From positions 1 to 44,023 of the forward strand of contig NZ_CABTZR010000013.1 in the NCBI RefSeq assembly GCF_902489365.1: DNA of 44,023 nt, given 5' to 3'. The stretch comes from an uncultured Corynebacterium sp. Lineage in GTDB: Bacteria; Actinomycetota; Actinomycetes; Mycobacteriales; Mycobacteriaceae. The notes under the pieces are model-generated. The model worked only from the letters and a program-made list of their open reading frames with translations, was not told the origin of the DNA and ran no database searches. Numbering within the stretch: the first letter of the stretch is position 1; the number at the start of each line of letters is the position of its first letter. Made by a program: the position numbers and the translations under genes. Of the stretch, positions 34,407 to 41,291 are shown one piece after another.

Positions 34407-35086
34407 ACCGCCTCCAGGTGAGGACGTGTGTCCGGCCGCTGCCCGCACGTGAGCACTCCACGCCGCGGGCGCATGCTTGCCGACGCCACCCGCACCCCTA
34501 TATCAACCCCCCGAATCCGCCCGCTGCCCCGGCCCAAGCCATGCACTGCGATAACTTCCGCGCCAATCTCCACGGCCGTGCCCGGCAGCCGAGTTCCCAC
34601 GGTGAGCAGGGCCGCCTGCCCTGCCCGCACTCTCGCCAGCACGGGGCGCGCCCGCGTGGGGCTCAGCTCGCCTGTTCCCTTGTGCACGACTAGGTCCAGT
34701 CCCTCACACAGCACGCTGGTTACTGCCCAAGGCTCCGCGCCCGGTTCGGGCACCGTGATAACCCGGGAGACATCACCCTCCTCGGCCACCTGTGCGAGTG
34801 AGAGATCGGGCCAGCCCACTACCCCGACGTGTCCGCCCGCCGCGCTAACATGAGATATCAGCTCCACCACGAGCGCGGCGCATTCCGCGCAGACGGTTGC
34901 CTGTTTGCGGGGCAGTCCACCGCCCGGGAGCAGCTCAGATAGCCCTTCGGGGACGCCGAGAAGCTCCACCTCCGGCTGCACCTGCGCAGCAACATCCGGG
35001 GTTTCCAGGCGTTGAATCTGGGCACGCAGGACCGCAATTTGCTCGGCCTGCGATCCGCCCACCACACGAACACCTGTTTGATTCAT
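34403..35086 (-). CDS. imuA: ImuA'-like mutasome accessory protein (RecA-related)
   Basis: A 227-residue protein resembling actinobacterial ImuA', a reduced RecA-like partner of ImuB. It has LSELLPGGGLPRKQATVCAEC, where the P-loop is degenerate (GGGLPRKQ in place of GxxGxGKT), then ELISHVSAAGGHVGVVGWPDLSL. Its 3' end overlaps imuB by 4 nt. ATG 35086 is supported by TTGCGC (35117-35122), a 17-bp spacer and CATAAT (35094-35099) ending 7 nt upstream. A LexA-like box overlaps codons 2-7. Assignment rests mainly on context and weak family resemblance. Confidence 0.82.
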   Translation of the reverse strand: MNQTGVRVVGGSQAEQIAVLRAQIQRLETPDVAAQVQPEVELLGVPEGLSELLPGGGLPRKQATVCAECAALVVELISHVSAAGGHVGVVGWPDLSLAQVAEEGDVSRVITVPEPGAEPWAVTSVLCEGLDLVVHKGTGELSPTRARPVLARVRAGQAALLTVGTRLPGTAVEIGAEVIAVHGLGRGSGRIRGVDIGVRVASASMRPRRGVLTCGQRPDTRPHLEAV

Positions 35087-35122
35087 GGCTCCTATTATGA
35101 ACCTCTCTCCGGACGCGCGCAA
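35066..35122 (-). promoter_or_regulatory. imuA' promoter with LexA (SOS) box inside the first codons
   Basis: ACGAACACCTGTTTGA (35066-35081, plus strand) matches the LexA consensus TCGAAMANNTGTTCGA at 12 of 14 informative positions. It lies just downstream of the predicted transcription start, within codons 2-7 of imuA'. The core promoter is TTGCGC (35117-35122) and CATAAT (35094-35099), spacer 17 bp. The divergent small-membrane-protein promoter (TAGCGT, 35132-35137) is adjacent. Confidence 0.75.
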
Positions 35123-35145
35123 TTGCGCTGGTAGCGTTAGGCGCC

Positions 35146-35556
35146 ATGAATCCCCTCCGCGCGCACACCACCCCAATCCCCACCCCGCTGTGGGTGCGAC
35201 TCGGCGGATCCGCCTTGGCCGGCGCCGCCGTGGCGGTGGGGACCAGCCGCATCCACTTCGGCCTCGCGCTAGGGCTCAGCCTGCTCTTCCTCCTCGCGGC
35301 CTGCGCGCTCGTACTCCTGCACCCCTACCGCGCGGACCTGCGCGATTATGCCCAGCGCCACAACGTCACCATGCTGCCCAACGCCGCACAGCTCATCCCG
35401 CTTATGGCGCTGTGGTTGATGGTTATGCTCTCCCCGCTCCTCGCGCTGCCTGCCTGGGGCAGCGCGCTGGTGTGGGTGCTCGTTTCAGGCGCGGCCTTCC
35501 TGCTCTTTCCCCACGTCGACGGCTCCCGCAAGCTCGCCTACGCACCCCCTGCCTAG
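35146..35556 (+). CDS. Small four-helix membrane protein
   Basis: A 136-residue hydrophobic protein with two helical hairpins (about 20-58 and 86-125) and a basic, polar loop between them (HPYRADLRDYAQRHNV). No family is recognised. It is divergent from imuA' by 59 nt, and TAGCGT (35132-35137) ends 8 nt before the ATG. The C-terminus is followed by 134 nt of gene-free DNA before the convergent esrR, containing only short GC-rich repeats such as CCGGCGCCTTACCGGC. The frame is convincing by codon bias, but function is unknown. Confidence 0.72.
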   Translation: MNPLRAHTTPIPTPLWVRLGGSALAGAAVAVGTSRIHFGLALGLSLLFLLAACALVLLHPYRADLRDYAQRHNVTMLPNAAQLIPLMALWLMVMLSPLLALPAWGSALVWVLVSGAAFLLFPHVDGSRKLAYAPPA

Positions 35557-35690
35557 ACCCAACCGACTAAACCCAACCCGCCTATGCCGGACTAACTGTG
35601 TGAACGACGACTGCCTCTACCGGCCCCCGTTCCTGGTTAGTGCCGGGACGTCTGAGCCGGCGCCTTACCGGCCCGCCTAGGCCAGGCTGT

Positions 35691-36350
35691 TTAAGCCAGG
35701 TCGCGCGAGGTGGCCCAGCGCGTGAGCTGATGGCGGTTGGACTGCTGGGTCTTGCGCAAAATATTGGAGGCGTGCGTTTCCACCGTCTTCACCGAAATAA
35801 ACAGCTGCTTGCCAATCTCGCGGTACGTATAGCCGCGCGCGAGCAGCCGCAAGACCTCTAGCTCGCGCCGCGTGAGCGCATCCACTGCTGGGTCTTGTCC
35901 CTCCTCCGGCTCCGGCGCGGGCGAGCCGGAGGCAAAAGCGTCAAGGACAAAGCCTGCTAGGCGCGGCGAGAAATACGCATCCCCGCTATTGACCTGTACC
36001 ACCGCCTCGGCTAGGTCCGGGCCGGAAATATTTTTCGTCACGTAGCCACGCGCCCCCGCCCGAATCAGCGCAATCACGTCCTCCGCCGCATCCGACACGC
36101 TCAGCGCCAAAAACACCGGCCGCGACGGCTGATTAGCCGTCGCGTTAATAACGGCGAGACCGCCACCGTCGGGCATGTGGACATCGAGAAGCACCACGTC
36201 CGGCGAGGTACGCGCAATGCCCTCCAGCGCCTCCGCAACAGTGCCAGCATCGCCCACAATCTCAATCTCCGGGGCCGCCGCCAACTCGGCGCGCACGCCC
36301 GCGCGAAAGACGGAGTGATCATCAACCAAAAAGACCTTCACCATGCTCAT
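35691..36350 (-). CDS. esrR: Two-component response regulator, LuxR/NarL type (EsrR-like)
   Basis: A 219-residue regulator with an N-terminal receiver domain (VFLVDDHSVFRAGV, phosphoacceptor Asp56 in VVLLDVHMPD, Lys in GYVTKNIS) and a C-terminal LuxR helix-turn-helix (LTRRELEVLRLLARGYTYREIGKQLFISVKTVETHASNILRK). It overlaps the kinase gene by ATGA. Together with the PspC-domain kinase and the divergent LiaF-like protein it forms the three-gene EsrISR system, known in C. glutamicum to respond to cell-envelope stress such as lipid-II antibiotics; I assign by architecture and by the nearby guaA. Confidence 0.88.
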   Translation of the reverse strand: MSMVKVFLVDDHSVFRAGVRAELAAAPEIEIVGDAGTVAEALEGIARTSPDVVLLDVHMPDGGGLAVINATANQPSRPVFLALSVSDAAEDVIALIRAGARGYVTKNISGPDLAEAVVQVNSGDAYFSPRLAGFVLDAFASGSPAPEPEEGQDPAVDALTRRELEVLRLLARGYTYREIGKQLFISVKTVETHASNILRKTQQSNRHQLTRWATSRDLA

Positions 36351-37504
36351 AACGCTACCGCCAGCTCCACCTCGGTGCCCTCCCCCGGGGTCGAGGAAAT
36401 CCGCACGCTCCCACCAGATCCCTCTACGCGCGCGCGAATACTGTCACGAATCCCGTGCCTATCAGCGGGAATGCGATCCACATCGAAACCCACCCCGCGG
36501 TCACGCACGAAGATACTCAGCTCGCCCGCCAACAACTCCGCGTAGACATCCACCACGTCCACGCCTGCGTGCTTGCCGGCATTCACCATGGCCTCACGCG
36601 CTGCCTGGATAAGCAGCTTCGCGGACTCCGTCAGCTCCGTGTCCTCACCCACCGTCACAGCGGATACCCGCATGTCAAAGAGGTCCTCCACCTCCCCGCA
36701 CGCAGCTTCGAGAGCACCAAAGCAGGTGGTGGGGGCGGCGGAGGGGGCGTCGAAAAGCCAGGCGCGCAGCTCCCTTTCCTGGGCGCGCGCCAAACGCGTC
36801 ACCTCACGCGAATCCCCCGCCCGCTTCTGAATCAGCGCCAGCGTCTGCAACACCGAATCGTGCAAGCGGGCGGCAATCTCGGCGCGCTCCTCCGAAACCG
36901 CCTTCGCCGCCTGCTCCTGCGACAGCGAACGCCAGAGCTTGAGCACCAGCGGCACCACCAGCGCACCAAAGCCCACCAGCGTCAGCGCCGTGGCCAGGAT
37001 CGCCGAACCCGATCCGCTTTCCCACGTCACCGCCGCCACCACGACGCCACCGATGACCAAGACGACACCCGCCGCCACGGCAACCAGGCCCACCGGCGTG
37101 TTCAGTCCGCGGTCATACGCCAACCACGCCAGCACCGCGCCGATGGCCACCACCGCCAACGGCACCGCCACGCTTAGCGACGCCCCCGACACCCCCAGCA
37201 CACCCACCGCGCTACCCGCCAGCGCCAGGAACACCAGAACGAGGGAGAGGGGGCTGCGGCGGGCGGAGGGGGCGTCGTCAAGCGCGGGCGTGAAGATCCA
37301 CAGCCCCGCATAGGCCATCGCCCCCACCCCGCCCAGCAGGGTCAACGCGGTCAAGGCGATGCGCACCGAGAGCACCGAGACCCCAAGATTCTGTGCCAGC
37401 CCCGCCGCCACGCCGGCGACCACACGGCCAGACTGGGGGCGCGACATCACGGGATAAGGCGCCGCGTTCTCGGCGGGGACATAGGGCGAAGTCATACTAG
37501 CCAT
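36347..37504 (-). CDS. esrS: PspC-domain sensor histidine kinase (EsrS-like)
   Basis: A 385-residue membrane kinase. An N-terminal PspC domain (GRVVAGVAAGLAQNLGVSVLSVRIALTALTLLGGVGAMAYAGLWIFTP) is followed by several helices (to about residue 190), then a HisKA_3 dimerisation domain with the phosphorylated His near residue 215 in IAARLHDSVLQTLALIQ, and an HATPase domain (REAMVNAGKHAGVDVVDV, VRDRGVGFDVDRIP, GSGGSVRISSTPGEGTEVEL). Start codons GTG 37516, ATG 37504 and ATG 37495 are all possible; GACTAT (37503-37508, minus strand) 7 nt before 37495 would favour the last. Three repeated-word copies lie within. Confidence 0.88.
   Translation of the reverse strand: MASMTSPYVPAENAAPYPVMSRPQSGRVVAGVAAGLAQNLGVSVLSVRIALTALTLLGGVGAMAYAGLWIFTPALDDAPSARRSPLSLVLVFLALAGSAVGVLGVSGASLSVAVPLAVVAIGAVLAWLAYDRGLNTPVGLVAVAAGVVLVIGGVVVAAVTWESGSGSAILATALTLVGFGALVVPLVLKLWRSLSQEQAAKAVSEERAEIAARLHDSVLQTLALIQKRAGDSREVTRLARAQERELRAWLFDAPSAAPTTCFGALEAACGEVEDLFDMRVSAVTVGEDTELTESAKLLIQAAREAMVNAGKHAGVDVVDVYAELLAGELSIFVRDRGVGFDVDRIPADRHGIRDSIRARVEGSGGSVRISSTPGEGTEVELAVAL
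37267..37283 (+). repeat. Representative copy of the dispersed word, esrS
   Basis: GAGGGGGCGTCGTCAAGC-type copy inside esrS, preceded by a G-rich stretch like many other plus-orientation copies. A second copy lies at 36748, and one in reverse orientation at 37172, only 100 bp away. Confidence 0.75.
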
Positions 37505-37531
37505 AGTCCCACGCACCGCCCCTCGGGCACA

Positions 37532-37563
37532 TCAGGGACAACCCTGAGGTCGAAAAATCAGGG
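37532..37563. promoter_or_regulatory. Palindrome between esrS and esrI
   Basis: TCAGGG-ACAA-CCCTGA (37532-37547) is a perfect 6-4-6 palindrome, and the half-site TCAGGG recurs at 37558-37563, 26 bp on. It lies midway in the 104-nt divergent region between the kinase and the LiaF-like gene, where the response regulator would be expected to bind. The exact target of EsrR is not known to me. Confidence 0.6.
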
Positions 37564-37608
37564 CGATTACCGATACCGCCGCAAGGCCCCGCACGGCACC
37601 ATAAAAGC

Positions 37609-38664
37609 ATGACGAAGAACAGCACACTCAACCAGATGTGGACGACCCGCCCCGTCCGCCTTCCCAAGAAACAGGGCGGTGACGCTCACCTCGCTGGTGT
37701 CTGCGAAGGCATCGCGGTGCGCTACCAGCTTGACCCCACGATTGTGCGCGTAGCCTTCGTGGTCGCAGCGCTCGCTTTCGGCGGCGGCATCGCCGCCTAC
37801 CTCGCCGCGTGGGCGCTCATGCCGCGCTTCGGCTCGCCCTACTGCCCGCTCGATGCGGCCTTGGGCAAGGATGGTGTCAAGGAGGAGCAAGAGCTCGGCT
37901 GGATTCTGATTGTGGGCGTCCTTCTTACGTTTAGCTCCGGCCCGCTTTTCTTGAGCGGACAGTTCCTCGCCGGCCTTCCGCCCGCTGCGCTCACCTTCGG
38001 CCTGTTGGCGCTGGCGTGGTACGCCCTTCACCAACGCGAACCACTACCGCCCAGCGGGCTGTTGGCCGCCGAACAGCCGGTGCGCGAGGAACCTGTCAAC
38101 CTCAACCCCTATACCCCGGCAGACGGCCACCCCTTCCCGCCAGGGCGTAGAACCCCGCCGTCCTGGGATCCGCTCGGTGTGGTGCCCGATGCCTGGGACC
38201 TGCCGGAGCCGGGCCCGCGGGAGGAACCGACAAAGAAGCGCGGTTCGCAGTGGATCGAGGGTGCAATTGCCCTCGGCGCCGTGGGCGCTGCCCTGACGAT
38301 CGCCTTCCTTGGGGTCTCCTTCGTTACCGAGGCCGATGACGAATCCGGTTTCAGCTTCCGCTTTAACGTCGGTGAGCAAGACATCGCGCCTACCCATGAA
38401 GATGAACTCGAGGAATACTACGACCTGGGCATCGGCGAATCGACGGTAGACTTCAGCCAGCTTCACGGCCTGAAAGACGAGCACGACGTCACCGTCGACG
38501 CCGGAATCGGCGCCGTCGAGGTCATCCTCCCGAAGGACGTCCCTGTCTCGCTGACCTGCGATGACGGCCTGGGCGAGAGCAACTGCACCGAACGCCAGGA
38601 CCCTGACGCGCTGTTGAACATTCACATCGACGCAGGCATCGGCGAAGTCACGGTCACCAGCTAA
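37609..38664 (+). CDS. esrI: PspC/LiaF-like membrane protein (EsrI-like)
   Basis: A 351-residue protein with an N-terminal PspC domain (HLAGVCEGIAVRYQLDPTIVRVAFVVAALAFGGGIAAYLAAWALMPR), two or three more helices (about 104-146, 221-240), a Pro-rich cytoplasmic linker (about 148-210), and a C-terminal LiaF-type β domain (DLGIGESTVDFSQL, VTVDAGIGAVEVILPKDVPV, IHIDAGIGEVTVTS). In LiaFSR-like systems the LiaF protein holds the kinase inactive until envelope damage; EsrI plays this part in C. glutamicum. It diverges from esrSR by about 100 nt. The stop overlaps the -10 of the next gene. Confidence 0.86.
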   Translation: MTKNSTLNQMWTTRPVRLPKKQGGDAHLAGVCEGIAVRYQLDPTIVRVAFVVAALAFGGGIAAYLAAWALMPRFGSPYCPLDAALGKDGVKEEQELGWILIVGVLLTFSSGPLFLSGQFLAGLPPAALTFGLLALAWYALHQREPLPPSGLLAAEQPVREEPVNLNPYTPADGHPFPPGRRTPPSWDPLGVVPDAWDLPEPGPREEPTKKRGSQWIEGAIALGAVGAALTIAFLGVSFVTEADDESGFSFRFNVGEQDIAPTHEDELEEYYDLGIGESTVDFSQLHGLKDEHDVTVDAGIGAVEVILPKDVPVSLTCDDGLGESNCTERQDPDALLNIHIDAGIGEVTVTS

Positions 38665-38675
38665 ACTGGCCCACC

Positions 38676-39755
38676 ATGATTCACTTCGGCAACGACTACC
38701 ACCGCACCGCCCACCCCCGCGTCCTGGAAGCCATCGCGGAGGCGGGTGGGGCTTATGCCGGCTATGGCGCCGACGAGCTCTGTGCCACGGCTGCTGAACA
38801 CATCCGCACTGCCTGCCAGGCGCCGAACGCCGAGGTGCATTTTATGGTCGGTGGCACGCAGGCCAATGCCACCATCATCGCCCACCGCCTGCGCCCCTGG
38901 GAGGGCGTTATCGCGGCGGATAGCGGGCACATCGCCACCCATGAAACGGGTGCTATCGAGCACACCGGGCACAAGGTCATCACGCTGCCGAACCAGCTGG
39001 GAAAGATCACCGCCGCGCAGGTGCGCGCGTGCATGGAGGAGTACCGTTCCTCCGGGGTGGAGGAACACATGCCGGAGCCCGCACTGGTCTACATCACGCA
39101 GCCCACTGAGTTCGGCACCGCCTACTCCCGCGCGGAGCTCGTGGCCCTGCGCGCGGTCTGCGACGAGTACGAATTGGGCCTGTTTGTCGACGGCGCCCGC
39201 CTCGGCTACGGCCTGTCCGCTGCGGACATCACCCTGCCGGACCTGGCTGCGCTTGTCGACGTCTTCACCATCGGCGGCACCAAATGCGGCGCCCTCTTCG
39301 GCGAAGCCATCGTCTTCCCCGCGGGTGCTCCGCGCTTTCGCAATGCGATGAAGCAAAACGGTGGCCTGCTGGCCAAAGGTTGGCTGCTCGGCGCGCAATT
39401 CGCCGCCCTCTTCAGCACCCCACTTACTCCCTCCACCGGCGCGTTGACTGGATCAAACGCAACCAGCGCGGCAGAAATCACCCTCTACGAGCAGATCTGC
39501 GCCCGCGCCAACGCCCAGGCCCAGCGCATCGCCGAGGCATTCCGCGCCGCCGGTATCGACATGCTCTTTGACTCCCCCACCAATCAGCAGTTCGCTCTGC
39601 TAACCCGCGAGCAGGAAGAGAAGCTCTCGCGGGACTTCGTGTGCCAGTTCTTCGAGGAGCACAAAGGCCTGCGGGTGGTGCGATTCTGTACGGCGTGGTC
39701 GACGGAGGAGGGGGACGTCGATAAGCTCTGCGCTGCGATTTCTGCGCTCAAGTAG
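38676..39755 (+). CDS. Threonine aldolase-family PLP enzyme
   Basis: A 359-residue fold-type-I PLP enzyme of the β-eliminating lyase/threonine aldolase family. It opens with IHFGNDYHRTAHPRVLEAI; the PLP lysine is Lys203 in FTIGGTKCGALFGE, the ring-stacking region is GGTQANATII, and the pyridine-N Asp lies in LFVDGARLGYGL. Low-specificity threonine aldolases cleave threonine to glycine and acetaldehyde; a tryptophanase-like or other β-elimination cannot be excluded. TAAACT (38662-38667) overlaps the esrI stop and ends 8 nt before the ATG. The repeated word occurs at 39251 and 39716. Confidence 0.85.
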   Translation: MIHFGNDYHRTAHPRVLEAIAEAGGAYAGYGADELCATAAEHIRTACQAPNAEVHFMVGGTQANATIIAHRLRPWEGVIAADSGHIATHETGAIEHTGHKVITLPNQLGKITAAQVRACMEEYRSSGVEEHMPEPALVYITQPTEFGTAYSRAELVALRAVCDEYELGLFVDGARLGYGLSAADITLPDLAALVDVFTIGGTKCGALFGEAIVFPAGAPRFRNAMKQNGGLLAKGWLLGAQFAALFSTPLTPSTGALTGSNATSAAEITLYEQICARANAQAQRIAEAFRAAGIDMLFDSPTNQQFALLTREQEEKLSRDFVCQFFEEHKGLRVVRFCTAWSTEEGDVDKLCAAISALK

Positions 39756-39788
39756 CGAGGTTCCCCAACCTGGTTTAGGCTGTGGGCT

Positions 39789-40964
39789 ATGCAACTGGGG
39801 GGTTACATTCAAGCACTAGCGCGCGGGCTCGACGTGGTCGAGCAATGCGCCGGTGTTACGCGCGCGCAGCTGGTTCAGATGGGTGCGCGGCCGGATTTCG
39901 CGGAGAAGCTCCTGGGGCTACACGCGGTGTATTTCGGGGACACGATGTTCCGCTCCCGGCAGCGCAAGGCACGCCGTACGGGCCACGACGTGTTCACGCT
40001 CCTTGAGATTGAGCGCTATTGTTCCAGGCTCAAAGCCCGCAAAGCGTGGGAGCTGCGCCAACTGCTGGCCGCTACCCCGCGGGAGAAAATCCCCATGGTG
40101 GCGAAGGCAAAGCTCAAAGAGTGGCGCCCGCCCAAGGACCCCGCCCCGGGCGTGCGGGTGACGCGGCGCGCGGGCCGCAACCACACGCTGAGTATTACGG
40201 ATTCCTCGCTCAATATTTCCAAGCTGCTGGCCGTGCTGAAGACCACCGACAAGGACTTGCTCACCGCGGCGCATACCGTGTTCCGCGGCGGCGGTGGTTC
40301 CGGGCAGAAGCTGCAGTCCAACGTCATCGTGCGCTTAGATGAGCTCGACCGCATCGTCGACGGTGATGGCGAGGAGATCGAACTGCAGCTGACGAATGGG
40401 GCGACGATGACCGGTGCGGAATTCGTGCGCGAAAAGCTTGCCGACGTCGGCCTCATCACCCTCGTCCATCCCCATCACGGCCCCGTGAACCTGTACATGG
40501 CGAGCCGCTTTGCCAACTTAAAGCAGCGCCTCGCGTTGTCGGCGGAGCACCCGACGTGCGCGTGGCCGGGATGCAACGCGCCTGCTGAGGACTCGCAGAT
40601 TCATCACCTCACCCGCTTCCAAGATGGCGGACCGACGAACATGGCCAATTTGGTGCCGCTGTGCGCGTACCACAACGCGGTCAACGACGATGACCCGCAA
40701 AAGCCCACCGGCCGCGGGCATCTCGACCGCATCGATGGCCGCGTGCACTACCTGCCGCCGTGGGCGGGCCCGCCGATTCCCATCGAAAGCCCGGCCCACC
40801 CGCCGCGTGCTACTAAACGTACAGCTAATCATGCTCCAGAGAGTAGGGCTGCTCGAACATCCACGGATCCGCCGACATACGGCTCGCCCGGACCGCCTTA
40901 CGGCTACGGCCCTGGGGCCTCCGTCGAACCTCCGGACCCGCCACCGGGTTCATCCCACCTGTAG
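39789..40964 (+). CDS. HNH endonuclease domain protein (copy 2)
   Basis: A 391-residue paralog of the HNH protein at 5063. The shared features are the N-terminal helical domain (IQALARGLDVVEQCAGV...LGLHAVYFGDT), the ATMTGAEFV / ATMTGSQLV stretch, and the HNH core CAWPGC...SQIHH (His272-His273)...NLVPLCAYHNAVNDDDP. This copy adds a low-complexity Pro/Gly-rich tail of about 55 residues. TAGGCT (39776-39781) ends 7 nt before the ATG, and the surrounding 17-bp leader is nearly the same as in copy 1. Enzymatic activity and biological role are unknown. Confidence 0.85.
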   Translation: MQLGGYIQALARGLDVVEQCAGVTRAQLVQMGARPDFAEKLLGLHAVYFGDTMFRSRQRKARRTGHDVFTLLEIERYCSRLKARKAWELRQLLAATPREKIPMVAKAKLKEWRPPKDPAPGVRVTRRAGRNHTLSITDSSLNISKLLAVLKTTDKDLLTAAHTVFRGGGGSGQKLQSNVIVRLDELDRIVDGDGEEIELQLTNGATMTGAEFVREKLADVGLITLVHPHHGPVNLYMASRFANLKQRLALSAEHPTCAWPGCNAPAEDSQIHHLTRFQDGGPTNMANLVPLCAYHNAVNDDDPQKPTGRGHLDRIDGRVHYLPPWAGPPIPIESPAHPPRATKRTANHAPESRAARTSTDPPTYGSPGPPYGYGPGASVEPPDPPPGSSHL

Positions 40965-41291
40965 AGCTTCGTCCTAATCACACAGCCGCTTTAACCAGCC
41001 GCTCGCTGAGAAAACTTGCTCGGCGTGCGGCTACTCGCGCGCGCGTTAAAGAGGTATGTGCCCTTGTGCCGTGCGTACTAACGCCGTCGATACTGGCAAC
41101 GGGCACGCTAGCGGCATGCGTGTTAACCGTATGGTGCCGGCTGACGCCTGCGGCTGCGGCGGGCGCGCAGGAGCTTCAGCTCCATTCCGCGGAACTGAGT
41201 GCCAGGGGCGGAAAACGGGAGCGCGGCCGCGCCCAGTTAGTTAGGGCACGGCCGCGCTACGCAGCGTCTGGGAGTTTGCTTTGCTTCGCGT
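40965..41291. other. Gene-poor spacer between the HNH gene and guaA
   Basis: 327 nt without a convincing gene. A GTG-initiated frame at 41066 has a hydrophobic start and an Ala-rich segment like a signal peptide, but it runs through the guaA terminator hairpin into guaA and lacks a ribosome-binding site; I do not call it. The only clear element is the hairpin at 41220-41258. Confidence 0.6.
41220..41258 (-). terminator. Terminator hairpin of guaA
   Basis: AGCGCGGCC (41220-41228) pairs with GGCCGCGCT (41250-41258) and inner GCCC (41231-41234) with GGGC (41244-41247), giving a long GC-rich stem with a 9-nt loop and one mismatch. On the minus strand, reading out of guaA, it is followed by CCCGTTTTCC. 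It lies 34 nt beyond the guaA stop. Confidence 0.7.

Noticed and set aside
35557..35690. Short GC-rich repeats in the gap before esrR as a terminator
   Set aside because: Pairings such as GCCGGCGCC are short, imperfect and lack a T-tract on either strand.
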